DNA of 42,061 nucleotides from Bacteroidales bacterium (GCA_015491905.1 WGGC01000167.1:1-42061), one strand, 5' to 3'; positions 1 to 8,774 are shown, counted from the first letter of the stretch. Notes: a model not told the origin generated them from the sequence alone. A program made the numbers and translations.

Positions 1-2
1 AA

Positions 3-419
3 AATACGGCTAAGGATAATTTTTGGAATGAAAAGGGTACCGAATTTGAAAAAAATATTAAAAGTAATAATTCATCCTCATTAAAAAGTAATCAGTTTAT
101 TGGAGAAATAGAAAGCAAAACAAAAACAATAAAAATTGTTTGTCGTGACCACGGAAAAGAAGATGGTGACAGGGTTCAAATCAGAAATAACAAATCTATT
201 ATCAGGTCTAATTTATATCTTACAAATAAGCCTAAAAAAGTGGTGGTAAAATTAAAATGGGGGATGAATCGAATAGACTTTACAGCTTTAAATCAGGGAA
301 GCGTTGGAATGAATACAGCTGAATTTGAAGTGTATGATGATTCAGGAAAGAGAATCTCGAAGAAAAAATGGAACATTTCGAAAGGATATACCGCAACTTT
401 ACTAATTGTTAAACTATAA
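3..419 (+). CDS. C-terminal part of a secreted-type protein of unknown function (5' end outside window)
   Basis: An open frame enters from the left edge in the phase starting at base 3 and stops with TAA at 417-419, giving 138 residues with no start inside the window. The fragment opens with an Asn/Ser/Lys-rich linker. It continues into a compact beta-rich domain beginning near 'IVCRDHGKEDGDRVQI' and ending 'KGYTATLLIVKL'. From memory, a domain of this shape (C-R-D-H...DGDRV...N.ID..A.N.GS...NTAEF.VYD) ends many uncharacterised secreted Bacteroidota proteins; I cannot run a search to confirm that. The next gene starts 63 bases downstream on the same strand, so co-transcription is possible. 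No function is assigned. Confidence 0.7.
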   Translation, partial: NTAKDNFWNEKGTEFEKNIKSNNSSSLKSNQFIGEIESKTKTIKIVCRDHGKEDGDRVQIRNNKSIIRSNLYLTNKPKKVVVKLKWGMNRIDFTALNQGSVGMNTAEFEVYDDSGKRISKKKWNISKGYTATLLIVKL

Positions 420-482
420 ATTAATTGAATAACTTCTTATTAAAAGATATAGGTTTTTTCTAAATTTTAAATATCACTTTTT

Positions 483-1952
483 ATGAAGCGTTTTTTTTCT
501 GTCGTATTTATTATGATGATTTCTACAAATGTTTTATTCTGCCAGGTTGATAATAACCTGCGGGCCAAGTTATATTTCCAGGAGGCTCAAAAGCTTTTTA
601 ATCAAAATGAATTTAAAGCATCATTAGATTATTTAACAAAAGCAGAAAAAACATTACAAGCCACAAACGGCCGTATTTTAAACCTGAAAATTAAAATTTT
701 ATATAACACAGGTAAATTTATTGAAGCCGAAAATGCATTAAACCTATTTATTTCCCATTATGGCAATGCTGTATCTGAAGAATTGAAAAATGAAACACTT
801 GGTTATTTTATCAGAATTGAAAAAGCTGCTAAAGCCCAAAGAAACAGAGAAAAAGAAAGGTTAAACCTGTTAAGAAAAAAAGAACTGGCACGAATAGCAA
901 GACTTAATAAAATTAAAAGAGACAAAATAGAAGAGGAAAAAAAATTCAGAATTCTGGCTAAAAAACTGGAACCGGAAATAAAAAAAAGATTACAACAACT
1001 TTCTCAAATCAATTATGGGAAAATATATATTTTTAAGCCGGTTAATAATTTAACAACCAGTAGAAATGAAGTTAGTTACTTTGTTGCGTATGATAATAAG
1101 TATATAATTTTTACTATCCCCGATAAATATGCACTGAAAAGACTTGATAAAGACAGATTATCATTTTCATCCGCACATGCTAAGCGTTTCTCATCCAACG
1201 TTACAAATGTCAAAGTAAAGACGCGTCATCATGGAAAAAAATGGCATTCTTTTAGAAAAAGTATTCAATATTCCAATGTTTTTTTAGGAGGAAATGGTGA
1301 TGAAATTTTATGGAATGGGAAACAGTATTCCAGCTTTAAAAGAAATGTATACTATTATTTTTATGTTAATAGTTTAAGTGCTGACATAAAGCTAAAAAAA
1401 ACTTTTGACAAAAAATATTACAACCCATATATTGAAACAGGTACAATTATAAAAACAGTTGACTACCGGCTTATTTCAAATAACGATTTACGATCTAAAT
1501 TAAAACGTAGTGGTTTCGTAAACAAACCCGGATCTGCAATAAACCCAAATCTTCCGGTTATAAAACTAAAGCCTGCCGGATTCAGGAAAATGCTATTCCC
1601 GGAGAAGAAAATAAATTATGTTTTGCAGGACAGAAAGGTTTCAGGCAGTTATATTCATAACAGACGAAAATACACAAAGTCATTCTTATATTTTATACCG
1701 TCTCAGAAAACAAACCATTATGGAACAATACAACATTATGGTAGTTTTTATTCTTCAAACCTTGCCAACCGTATTTATGAAATAAATGAGGATAAAAAAA
1801 TTAACCAGATTAGATTTGGCATGTTGTACGATTCGTTTAATAAAGGCTATGGAAGCGGTACAATAAAGTATTTTACCAATACATCTTATAAATTGCCATA
1901 TGAAACTTTAGTTAAATTGAGCCAGATATCAGAAAAAAATCCAATAGATTAG
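483..1952 (+). CDS. Secreted coiled-coil protein of unknown function
   Basis: 489 codons. Residues 1-20 form a signal peptide (Lys-Arg start, hydrophobic core, cleavage probably after the Cys before Gln21). Residues ~25-100 look like two or three degenerate TPR-type helical hairpins ('AKLYFQEAQKLFNQNEFKAS'). Residues ~105-175 are very rich in Lys, Glu and Arg and likely form a coiled coil. The remaining ~310 residues are Tyr/Lys/Asn-rich, probably beta-structured, and match nothing I recognise. The Cys near the cleavage site is in a poor lipobox (V-L-F-C), so a lipoprotein is less likely than an ordinary exported protein. It follows another exported-protein fragment. I see no consensus -7 box directly upstream. 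Function unknown; envelope or periplasmic location is inferred only from the signal peptide. Confidence 0.8.
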   Translation: MKRFFSVVFIMMISTNVLFCQVDNNLRAKLYFQEAQKLFNQNEFKASLDYLTKAEKTLQATNGRILNLKIKILYNTGKFIEAENALNLFISHYGNAVSEELKNETLGYFIRIEKAAKAQRNREKERLNLLRKKELARIARLNKIKRDKIEEEKKFRILAKKLEPEIKKRLQQLSQINYGKIYIFKPVNNLTTSRNEVSYFVAYDNKYIIFTIPDKYALKRLDKDRLSFSSAHAKRFSSNVTNVKVKTRHHGKKWHSFRKSIQYSNVFLGGNGDEILWNGKQYSSFKRNVYYYFYVNSLSADIKLKKTFDKKYYNPYIETGTIIKTVDYRLISNNDLRSKLKRSGFVNKPGSAINPNLPVIKLKPAGFRKMLFPEKKINYVLQDRKVSGSYIHNRRKYTKSFLYFIPSQKTNHYGTIQHYGSFYSSNLANRIYEINEDKKINQIRFGMLYDSFNKGYGSGTIKYFTNTSYKLPYETLVKLSQISEKNPID

Positions 1953-1998
1953 TTTTGTTGAATTTTCTTACGAATATAAAAATTTAAAATTAAAGAAG

Positions 1999-2071
1999 AG
2001 CCTCCCATGGGACTCGAACCCACGACCTGCTCATTACGAGTGAGCTGCTCTACCAGCTGAGCTAAGGAGGC
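1999..2071 (-). tRNA. tRNA-Thr (anticodon CGU, reads ACG)
   Basis: Read on the minus strand this folds as a full cloverleaf: acceptor GCCTCCT/GGGAGGC, D arm with AGCTGGTA, anticodon stem GCTCA/TGAGC with loop CTCGTAA, 5-base variable loop, and T arm GTGGG-TTCGAGT-CCCAT. The anticodon CGT (plus-strand ACG at 2036-2038) reads the Thr codon ACG. 73 nt including a U discriminator; CCA is not encoded. It is a single isolated tRNA gene. Confidence 0.96.
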
Positions 2072-2120
2072 TTTTAGAGATACGAATTTAACAAAACTGT
2101 ACATTAAAAAAATAAGGCTG

Positions 2121-2128
2121 CAAATGTA
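2121..2128 (-). promoter_or_regulatory. Bacteroidota-type -7 box for tRNA-Thr
   Basis: The minus strand reads TACATTTG, an exact match to TAnnTTTG, about 50 bases upstream of the tRNA 5' end. No good TTTG -33 element is seen at the usual spacing, so this is a candidate only. Confidence 0.45.
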
Positions 2129-2157
2129 AATCAATTTTTTTGTGAATTAAACCTGCC

Positions 2158-2186
2158 AAACAAAATGTTTTACATTTTGTTTTTTT
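2158..2186 (+). terminator. Weak A+T-rich hairpin with T run
   Basis: AAACAAAATG and CATTTTGTTT form a perfect 10-bp stem with a 5-base loop, followed by further T residues. It could stop plus-strand transcription coming from the 483-1952 gene. The A+T-only stem makes it a weak candidate. Confidence 0.35.
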
Positions 2187-2471
2187 ATTAGCAAGAAAAA
2201 TGATAGGCTTTTGTTTCCTGTTGTTTATTTTTATCAGCCTTTTATCTTAAAACTGGAAAAAAAATGCATGATTAAATTCTATTTTATCTGTAAAAATGTA
2301 TATTTTTAAAATTCAACTCTTTAATAACGACTAATAATATACTGAATATCAGGCCTTATAATCTAAATGAAATTATTTTTAGGTTTAAAATAATTTAACA
2401 AAGATGAAAGATTGGTTTTTATTATCTTGCGCAAAAATTTTTTTTGTTAAATTCTTAAAATTGCTAAAAGT

Positions 2472-3437
2472 ATGAAGTTTATAGTAAGATCATTTTTATT
2501 TGCAGGTTTATTACTGGTAGGATTTACCGTTTCTGCTCAGTCTGTTCAGGAAGCCGGAGACATGTTTAACCAGGGAAATCAACAATTTAAAGCTAAGGCA
2601 TTTAGCAAAGCTGTTGATTTATATGAACAAGCATTACAAATTGCAGAAGCTGCCGGCCCTGATGCATTCGAATTACAAGGAAAGATAGAAAACCAATTGG
2701 CTACTGCCTTATTTTGGAATGGAATTAATTTTTATAAGCAAAGACAGTTTGACAAAGCAATTGCTCAAATGCAGAAGTCTTTACAAATGGCAGATAAAGC
2801 ACAAAATGCTAAAATAAAAAATTATGATATAATTTATATCGCAAGGGTATATGCATCAAAAGGTAATGCTCTTTTAAAAAAGAAAGATTACACCGGCGCA
2901 GAAGCAGCTTATGCTGCAGCCTTAAAAGTAAACCCAAAAAGTATTAATGCATATTTTGGAAAAAGCTTGTTATATAAAGAAACTAAAAGTTATGATAAGA
3001 TGATAGCTATGGTTGACAAAGTAGGAGAATATGTAAATACTAACCGTAAAGGGCCTCAAATGTATGCAAAAGTTAAAAGAATGGCTTATGGTGCCTTATT
3101 AAATGCCGGAGCATCTGAACTTCAAAAAGAACATCCTGCTAAAGCTTTGGGTTATTTAAATCAATCTTTGAAGTTTAACTCCAGTAGTGCCAGTACATAT
3201 TATTATATGGCTATTGCAAATTTTAAATTAAGAAAATACACGGCTGCAATTACTAATGCTAAAAAGGCATTATCACTACCCGGTAATGATAAATCAGATA
3301 TTTATTTCACCCTTGCACAAGCATATCAGAAAAAAGGCGATAAAGCCAATGCTTGCAATGCTTTTAAACATGTAGTAAAGGGGCCTAATGTTGCTGCAGC
3401 AAAATACCAAAGAAGTCATGTTTTAAAATGTAAATAA
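2472..3437 (+). CDS. Secreted tetratricopeptide-repeat (TPR) protein
   Basis: 321 codons. Residues 1-22 are a signal peptide ending 'TVSAQ', the common Bacteroidota cleavage style. From ~30 on the protein is a run of TPR-like helical hairpins. The clearest are 'ALLKKKDYTGAEAAYAAAL' (~residue 135) and, near the C-terminus, 'STYYYMAIANFKLRKYTAAI' and 'DIYFTLAQAYQKKGDKANAC'. TPR arrays bind other proteins, so an envelope scaffold or co-chaperone role is plausible, but no catalytic domain is present and no partner is evident. It is a single-gene unit with a strong terminator directly after it. An imperfect -7-like box (TATCTTGC) lies about 40 bases upstream. Confidence 0.85.
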   Translation: MKFIVRSFLFAGLLLVGFTVSAQSVQEAGDMFNQGNQQFKAKAFSKAVDLYEQALQIAEAAGPDAFELQGKIENQLATALFWNGINFYKQRQFDKAIAQMQKSLQMADKAQNAKIKNYDIIYIARVYASKGNALLKKKDYTGAEAAYAAALKVNPKSINAYFGKSLLYKETKSYDKMIAMVDKVGEYVNTNRKGPQMYAKVKRMAYGALLNAGASELQKEHPAKALGYLNQSLKFNSSSASTYYYMAIANFKLRKYTAAITNAKKALSLPGNDKSDIYFTLAQAYQKKGDKANACNAFKHVVKGPNVAAAKYQRSHVLKCK

Positions 3438-3456
3438 TTTATTTTACAGATTGTAT

Positions 3457-3494
3457 AAAAAAAGGGGGGAATATTAATATTTCCCCCTTTTTTA
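3457..3494 (+). terminator. Intrinsic terminator after the TPR gene
   Basis: AAAAAAAGGGGGGA (3457-3470) pairs with TTCCCCCTTTTTT (3481-3493). An A+T spacer separates the arms and the structure ends in a T tract, 20 bases past the stop codon. The A tract opposite the T tract could make it partly bidirectional. Confidence 0.8.
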
Positions 3495-3542
3495 ATGCCC
3501 TATAATCAATATTAAACATTTAAATAGAAAAATATATTTACG

Positions 3543-3550
3543 TATCTTTG
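3543..3550 (+). promoter_or_regulatory. -7 box for the M16 protease gene
   Basis: TATCTTTG, an exact TAnnTTTG match, lies 37 bases before the chosen ATG at 3587. A start upstream at 3548 would lie inside this box, which supports the ATG at 3587. No clear -33 element is visible. Confidence 0.6.
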
Positions 3551-3586
3551 TCAGGATTAAAATTTTGTTCATTTAAATATTTAACA

Positions 3587-6385
3587 ATGATTAAAAAAAC
3601 CACCCTTTTTATTGCATGTCTGGTGTTTTTATTTTTTCCTGCACTACATGCACAACAATTAAATGAAACCTTTAAATTAAACCCTAAGGTTATTAAAGGT
3701 AAACTTTCCAACGGACTTACCTATTACATCCAACCCAATTCTGAACCCAAAAACCGTGTTGAATTGCGGCTGGTAATTAATGCCGGATCTATTAATGAGA
3801 CTAACGACCAACAAGGTCTGGCTCATCTGCTGGAACATATGGAATTTAATGGTACCAAACATTTTAAAAAATCAGCACTTGTTGATTTTTTAGAAGCTAC
3901 AGGCGTTAAATTTGGAGCTCATCTAAATGCAAGCACTTCTTTTGACCAAACTATTTATATGTTGCAAATGCCAACAGACAGGAGTAGTCTTATAGATAGT
4001 GCTATGTTAGTATTAGAAGACTGGGCACACAATGCTTTGCTTAAAGGCGATGATATTGATATGGAAAGAGGAGTAGTTAAAGAAGAATGGCGTTTGGGTC
4101 TTGGAGCTCAAGACAGAATGATGAAGAAATACCTTCCCATAATATTAAAAGGATCTCGTTATGCAAAAAGACTGCCAATTGGTAAAATGCCCGTTATTGA
4201 CACAGCACATTATGAAACTATACGTCGCTTTTATCATGACTGGTATCGCCCTGATTTGATGGCTGTTATTGTAGTTGGAGATGTAAAAGTTCCGCAAATT
4301 GAGAAAATGATTAAAGATCATTTTTCTAAACTTAAAAATCCTAAAAATGAAAAAGCAAGAGTTGTTTATGGTGTGCCTGATAATAAAGCTCCTATAGTTG
4401 CTATTGCTACTGATCCTGAAGCAACAACAAATCAGGTGGTAATTTTTTATAAGCATCCTAAAACTGTTGACAAAACAGTAAATGGATACAGGAAAAACCT
4501 TATGGCACAGTTGTATGACGGAATGATAAACAGTCGTCTAAATGAAATCTCTCAAAGTCCGTCAGCTCCTTTCATGTTTGCCGGTGCGGGATATGGGTCT
4601 TTTATAGGCAGAACTTTGAATGCTTATACTGATTTTGCAATAGCAAAGGATAATAAAATTCTTCCGTCATTAAAAGTTTTGTTAAATGAAGATAAACGTG
4701 TGAAGGATTTTGGGTTCACACAAAGCGAACTGGAAAGACAGAAAAAAAATGTTTTGCGTAAAATAGAAAAACAGTATACAGAAAGAAACAAACAATCTTC
4801 CGGGCGTTTAACTCAAAAATATATTAATAATTTCCTTGAAGGAAAACCTGTGCCGGGTATTGCAGTAAAATATAAACTTGCCAAAGAACTTATACCAACA
4901 ATTACATTAAAAGAGGTTAACGCACTCTCAAAAAAATGGATTACAGATACCAATATGGTTGTTCTGATTACAGCACCCAAGAAAAAAGACGTGAAAGTGC
5001 CAACAGAAAAACAAGTTTTGGAGGTTATTAATGCTGAAAAGTTAACTGTGCTGCAGCCTTACGTTGACAAAATGTTAAAAGCACCTTTAATTGACCATCC
5101 TGTTAAAGCAGGAAAAATTACTAACATTCAGAAAGTAGATACTCTTTACGAAAAGTGGACGCTCAGCAATGGCATGGAAGTATTTGTAAAACCTACTAAC
5201 TTTAAAAATGATCAGGTATTATATAGGGCATATAGCTTGGGAGGAACATCCCTTTTACCAGATAATAGAGTAATAATTTCACGTGTGTTTACTGGTATTA
5301 TTGATGGTAGTGGAATAGGAAAGTTTAGTGATGTAGAATTACAAAAAAAATTAAGCGGAAAAGTTGTCTCATTAAGTCCTTATTTAAAGTCGCTTACTCA
5401 AGGATATTCCGGAAGTGCAAGTCCTAAAGATATTGAAACTTTAATGAAGTTACAGTATTTGTTTTTTACTCAACCAAGGAAAGACAAAAACATCTTTGAA
5501 AAAGTAATTAACAATCAGATTAATATGGTAAAACATTTGGGAGCTAATCCTAAAATGGTTTTTTATGATTCATTATACCAGGTTATAACTATGCATTCCC
5601 CAAGAGTAATTATTATCCCTACCGTAGAACAAATCAAGAGCATATGGCAATCTGAAGTTTATAGGATATATAAAAAGCAGTTTGAGCATGCAGCCGGATA
5701 TAAAGTCTTTTTTGTTGGTAATATTAATAAGGATAAATTAAAACCATTGGTGGAAAAATACCTTGGTTCGGTTCCTTCAGGAGAAGCATTACATTGGAAA
5801 GATGTGTCGCCCTCATTTCCAAAAGGAATTAAAAAAGTAGTAGTTTACAAAGGATCAGAACCTCAAAGTTCTGTTGTTCTTGTAATGAAAGGAAAAACAA
5901 AGTATGACTTAAAAAACAGAATGCTGCTAAAAGTACTGGCACAAACACTAAATATTGAGTTGAGAGAAAAAGTGCGTGAACAGGAAAGCGGAACATACGG
6001 AATTTATGTAAATCCATCTATTTCTAAATATCCAAAAGAGGAATATAGCCTGATGTTGGGCTTTGGTTGCGCTCCTAAAAATGTAGATAAATTAACTAAA
6101 GCAGTATTTGGAATATATGAAAAGTTTAGAAAAGAAGGGCCTACCGAATTTACATTAAAAAAGGTAAAAGAAACATTTTTAAGAAGCAGAGAGTCTGATA
6201 TAAGAAAAAACAACTTCTGGATTAATGAACTTATAGACGAGCAATTTGACGGAGACAAGATTCTTACAAATGAAGAATACAAAAAGGCCGTAAACAGCAT
6301 TACTGTTGGAAAAGTAAAAAAAGCGGCAAAGAAATATCTTACTATGAATCATTATGTTTTAGGTATTTTAAAACCATCTAAATAA
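3587..6385 (+). CDS. M16 family (pitrilysin-type) zinc metalloprotease, exported
   Basis: 932 codons from ATG 3587. The frame opens further upstream (TTG 3548), but that lies within the -7 box and would hide the signal peptide. Residues 1-22 are a signal peptide ending 'LHAQ'. The inverted zinc motif HxxEH is at residues 80-84 (HLLEH), and the third ligand Glu is expected in 'RGVVKEEW' (166/167). The length and four-domain layout (catalytic half, then a second half from ~510 that lacks HxxEH) match periplasmic PqqL-like M16 peptidases, in which two homologous halves form a clam shell that digests peptides. The family is well recognised; the substrate is unknown. It is a monocistronic unit bounded by terminators at 3457-3494 and 6409-6465. 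Confidence 0.93.
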   Translation: MIKKTTLFIACLVFLFFPALHAQQLNETFKLNPKVIKGKLSNGLTYYIQPNSEPKNRVELRLVINAGSINETNDQQGLAHLLEHMEFNGTKHFKKSALVDFLEATGVKFGAHLNASTSFDQTIYMLQMPTDRSSLIDSAMLVLEDWAHNALLKGDDIDMERGVVKEEWRLGLGAQDRMMKKYLPIILKGSRYAKRLPIGKMPVIDTAHYETIRRFYHDWYRPDLMAVIVVGDVKVPQIEKMIKDHFSKLKNPKNEKARVVYGVPDNKAPIVAIATDPEATTNQVVIFYKHPKTVDKTVNGYRKNLMAQLYDGMINSRLNEISQSPSAPFMFAGAGYGSFIGRTLNAYTDFAIAKDNKILPSLKVLLNEDKRVKDFGFTQSELERQKKNVLRKIEKQYTERNKQSSGRLTQKYINNFLEGKPVPGIAVKYKLAKELIPTITLKEVNALSKKWITDTNMVVLITAPKKKDVKVPTEKQVLEVINAEKLTVLQPYVDKMLKAPLIDHPVKAGKITNIQKVDTLYEKWTLSNGMEVFVKPTNFKNDQVLYRAYSLGGTSLLPDNRVIISRVFTGIIDGSGIGKFSDVELQKKLSGKVVSLSPYLKSLTQGYSGSASPKDIETLMKLQYLFFTQPRKDKNIFEKVINNQINMVKHLGANPKMVFYDSLYQVITMHSPRVIIIPTVEQIKSIWQSEVYRIYKKQFEHAAGYKVFFVGNINKDKLKPLVEKYLGSVPSGEALHWKDVSPSFPKGIKKVVVYKGSEPQSSVVLVMKGKTKYDLKNRMLLKVLAQTLNIELREKVREQESGTYGIYVNPSISKYPKEEYSLMLGFGCAPKNVDKLTKAVFGIYEKFRKEGPTEFTLKKVKETFLRSRESDIRKNNFWINELIDEQFDGDKILTNEEYKKAVNSITVGKVKKAAKKYLTMNHYVLGILKPSK

Positions 6386-6408
6386 GTATCGAATCATTAA
6401 AGATTTTT

Positions 6409-6465
6409 AAAACAAGGGGAAGTATCAATCGTTTGATAAAAGCTTTCCCTTGTTTTGATTTTTGT
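6409..6465 (+). terminator. Intrinsic terminator after the M16 protease gene
   Basis: AAAACAAGGGGAAG (6409-6422) pairs with CTTTCCCTTGTTTT (6443-6456) with a single non-Watson-Crick position, followed by a T-rich tail, 24 bases past the stop codon. Confidence 0.8.
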
Positions 6466-6524
6466 TTTATATGATTTTGTAAATTCAAAGCTCCGTAATG
6501 AGTGTAGCTGCATGGGTTTTTATG

Positions 6525-6532
6525 TAAGTTTG
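6525..6532 (+). promoter_or_regulatory. -7 box for pfkA
   Basis: TAAGTTTG matches TAnnTTTG and lies 65 bases upstream of the ATG, predicting a leader of about 60 nt. No convincing -33 element. Confidence 0.5.
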
Positions 6533-6596
6533 CCCGAATTTTATGTAAAATTACAAGAGATAATATTTTAATTTTAATAATTAAAAGATAATATTT

Positions 6597-7700
6597 ATGA
6601 AACGATTACTCGTTGCCACTGGTGGAGGTGACTGTCCCGGTTTAAATGCTGTAATAAGGGCAATTGTTCACCGTGCCTCACAAGAAAAAGACTGGGAAAT
6701 ATTAGGAAGTATTCAGGCTTTTAATGGTGTTTTATGGGAACCTACAGAGGTTGTCAGGCTTGATATGGATAAAGTAAAAGGTATTCATTTTCAAGGAGGC
6801 ACAATTATTGAGACCACAAATAAAGGCGGCCCGTTCGCATGGCCTGTTAAGGATAAAGATGGAAAATGGTCTTATGTCGACAGGTCTGATGAAATGATTC
6901 GTAAACTGCAGATTATGCAAATTGATGCTGTAATAAGCATTGGCGGTGATGGTTCACAAAGAATATCCGAGCAGCTCTATCGTAAAGGACTTAATATTAT
7001 TGGTGTACCAAAAACCATTGATAACGATTTATCTTCTACTGATTCTACCTTTGGATTTCAAACTGCTGTTGAAATAGCAACTGAATCTGTTGATAAGTTG
7101 GTAACTACAGCAGCGAGCCATAATAGAGTATTTGTTTTGGAAGTTATGGGACGTGAAGCCGGATGGATTGCCATGAATGCAGCTGTTGCCGGTGGTGCCG
7201 ATGTATGTCTTATTCCTGAAATGCCCTATGATATTGAAATAGTAAAAGAAGCATTAGAAAAACGTTTTGTCCGCGACCGCGGATTTGCTGTTGTTGTAAT
7301 TGCAGAAGGGGCACGCCCAAAAGGTGGAAAAATGGCAGTAATGGATAATGATGAAGTTGGATACGCCAACCCTAAACTAGGTGGTGTTGCCAGAAAACTG
7401 ATTAATCAGTTGAAAGATGCAGGATTTAAACATGATATGCGGGAAACAGTTTTGGGTCATTTGCAGCGCGGCGGCGTTCCTATTGCATACGACAGGGTAC
7501 TCTCTGCTCAATTTGGGGTAAAAGCTTTTGAAATGGCACTTGCGGGTGACTTTGGAAAAATGGTTGCTTATCGTCATCCTGAATTTAAGGCAGTCCCTTT
7601 AATCGATGCTATTTCAAAACCTAATCTGGTTACTTATGATAATGCATTGGTACAAACAGTTAAAGGACTAGGGATTTCTATGGGTGTAAAATTTAAATAG
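6597..7700 (+). CDS. pfkA: 6-phosphofructokinase, glycolysis
   Basis: 367 codons. Phosphorylates fructose 6-phosphate to fructose 1,6-bisphosphate in the cytosol. Family motifs in order: 'GGGDCPGLNAVIR' (9-21), 'GGDGS' (116-120), 'PKTIDND' with the catalytic Asp142 (138-144), 'MGREAGWIA', and 'LGHLQRGG'. The phosphoryl-donor positions are mixed. Gly119 (E. coli Gly104) is the ATP-type residue, while Lys139 (E. coli Gly124) is the residue usual in PPi-dependent enzymes. This combination is typical of the 'group III' PFKs, most of which use ATP, so ATP is favoured but not proven. At 367 residues it is longer than the ~320-residue E. coli type, again as in group III. It stands alone between its own -7 box and terminator. 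Confidence 0.95.
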   Translation: MKRLLVATGGGDCPGLNAVIRAIVHRASQEKDWEILGSIQAFNGVLWEPTEVVRLDMDKVKGIHFQGGTIIETTNKGGPFAWPVKDKDGKWSYVDRSDEMIRKLQIMQIDAVISIGGDGSQRISEQLYRKGLNIIGVPKTIDNDLSSTDSTFGFQTAVEIATESVDKLVTTAASHNRVFVLEVMGREAGWIAMNAAVAGGADVCLIPEMPYDIEIVKEALEKRFVRDRGFAVVVIAEGARPKGGKMAVMDNDEVGYANPKLGGVARKLINQLKDAGFKHDMRETVLGHLQRGGVPIAYDRVLSAQFGVKAFEMALAGDFGKMVAYRHPEFKAVPLIDAISKPNLVTYDNALVQTVKGLGISMGVKFK

Positions 7701-7718
7701 TCTTTTCTTTTTTATACT

Positions 7719-7748
7719 AAATCCCGGACTATCGCTCCGGGATTTTTA
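7719..7748 (+). terminator. Intrinsic terminator after pfkA
   Basis: AATCCCGGA (7720-7728) pairs perfectly with TCCGGGATT across a 7-base loop and is followed by TTTATTTT. It lies 19 bases past the stop codon. Confidence 0.88.
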
Positions 7749-7816
7749 TTTTCACCATATTTTTTCAGAGTGTATAAGTCTTAAATAAAATTCAGAGCAT
7801 AGGTAAAACAATATGA

Positions 7817-7824
7817 TTACTTTT
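7817..7824 (+). promoter_or_regulatory. -7 box very close to the EamA start codon
   Basis: TACTTTTG matches TAnnTTTG and ends only 8 bases before the ATG at 7833. The predicted 5' leader is therefore only a few bases, or the mRNA is leaderless. Confidence 0.5.
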
Positions 7825-7832
7825 GCCGTCTA

Positions 7833-8774
7833 ATGGAAAAAGTAAGTCAAAAGAAAAAAAATCCAATTTCATGGATAATTTTAGTTAGTCTTGTTCTGGT
7901 TTGGGGTAGTTCTTTTATCTTAATAAAAAAATCACTGCTTTATTTTAGCGGCGTTGAAGTAGGTTTACTGAGAATAGTTATTACCTTTTTATTTCTATCT
8001 CCCCTGGCGGTTAAAAAACTAAAAAAGGTGCCAAGAAAAAATTTTTTCCTTTTATTTATTTCGGGAATTATTGGCAGTTCTATCCCGGCACTGCTTTTTG
8101 CTATTGCAGAAACTAAAATTGAAAGTTCTATAGCAGGAACACTAAATTCGCTAACACCTTTATTTACATTAATAATCGGACTTTCTTTTTTCAGGATAAA
8201 AGCAAGGTGGTATAATGTAACAGGAGTGTTAATAGGTTTATTAGGTGCGGTTGGTTTAATACTTTCCAGCAGTAAAGGTAATATGGGCGGAAACATTTTG
8301 TACTCTTCTTTGGTAGTTATTGCTTCAATTTGTTATGCTATAAATGTAAACCTTGTAAAAGTTTATTTTAAAGGAATCAGCTCTCTTGACATTACAGTGC
8401 TTACTTTTCTTTTTATAGGTGTCCCAACATTAATATATGTAATAATTTTTACAAATGTTCCGGAGCTATTATTAACAGATGCAAAATCATGGGAGGGATT
8501 AGGGTATTTATCAATACTATCTATTGTCGGAACAGGCATTGCTTTAATAGCTTTTAATCAGTTAATTAAGTTAAGCAGCCCTGTTTTTGCATCATCTGTC
8601 ACATATTTAATTCCTGTAATTGCAATTATTTGGGGAGTTATTGATGGAGAGCCTTTTTCTCTTATTTATTTTTTGTGGATAATTTTAATTTTAGCCGGTG
8701 TTTTTCTGGTAAATGCTAAGCCTTATTCTAATTTAAATCTGTCGTCCAGAATATTATTTAAAAAAAATAAATGA
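7833..8774 (+). CDS. EamA/DMT-superfamily membrane transporter
   Basis: 313 codons with about ten hydrophobic segments arranged as two five-helix halves. The EamA signature 'WGSSFILIKKSL' occurs in helix 1 and a repeat begins near 'GGNILYSSLVVIASICYAIN' (~residue 150). The drug/metabolite transporter superfamily exports or imports small metabolites (amino acids, nucleotides and others) across the inner membrane; the substrate cannot be read from sequence. The C-terminus is a short basic cytoplasmic tail. It is a single gene, with the rplU promoter beginning only 8 bases after its stop codon. Confidence 0.9.
   Translation: MEKVSQKKKNPISWIILVSLVLVWGSSFILIKKSLLYFSGVEVGLLRIVITFLFLSPLAVKKLKKVPRKNFFLLFISGIIGSSIPALLFAIAETKIESSIAGTLNSLTPLFTLIIGLSFFRIKARWYNVTGVLIGLLGAVGLILSSSKGNMGGNILYSSLVVIASICYAINVNLVKVYFKGISSLDITVLTFLFIGVPTLIYVIIFTNVPELLLTDAKSWEGLGYLSILSIVGTGIALIAFNQLIKLSSPVFASSVTYLIPVIAIIWGVIDGEPFSLIYFLWIILILAGVFLVNAKPYSNLNLSSRILFKKNK

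Larger units (their letters stand above)
2072..2471. other. Intergenic region between tRNA-Thr and the TPR gene
   Basis: 400 bases with no credible coding frame. It holds a candidate tRNA promoter box (2121-2128, minus) and an A+T-rich hairpin followed by a T run (2158-2186). The last 70 bases carry an imperfect -7-like motif (TATCTTGC, about 2424-2431) upstream of the TPR gene. The rest is very A+T-rich and shows no structure I can support. Confidence 0.6.

Noticed and set aside
483-545. Lipoprotein signal for the 489-residue protein
   Set aside because: The residues before Cys (V-L-F) do not fit a lipobox; ordinary signal peptidase cleavage is more likely.
1949-2134. 61-codon minus-strand frame over the tRNA
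   Set aside because: It is the tRNA-Thr gene read as protein; the cloverleaf explains the sequence fully.
3548-3586. Longer N-terminus for the M16 protease from TTG 3548
   Set aside because: The codon lies inside the -7 box and the extension would bury the signal peptide.
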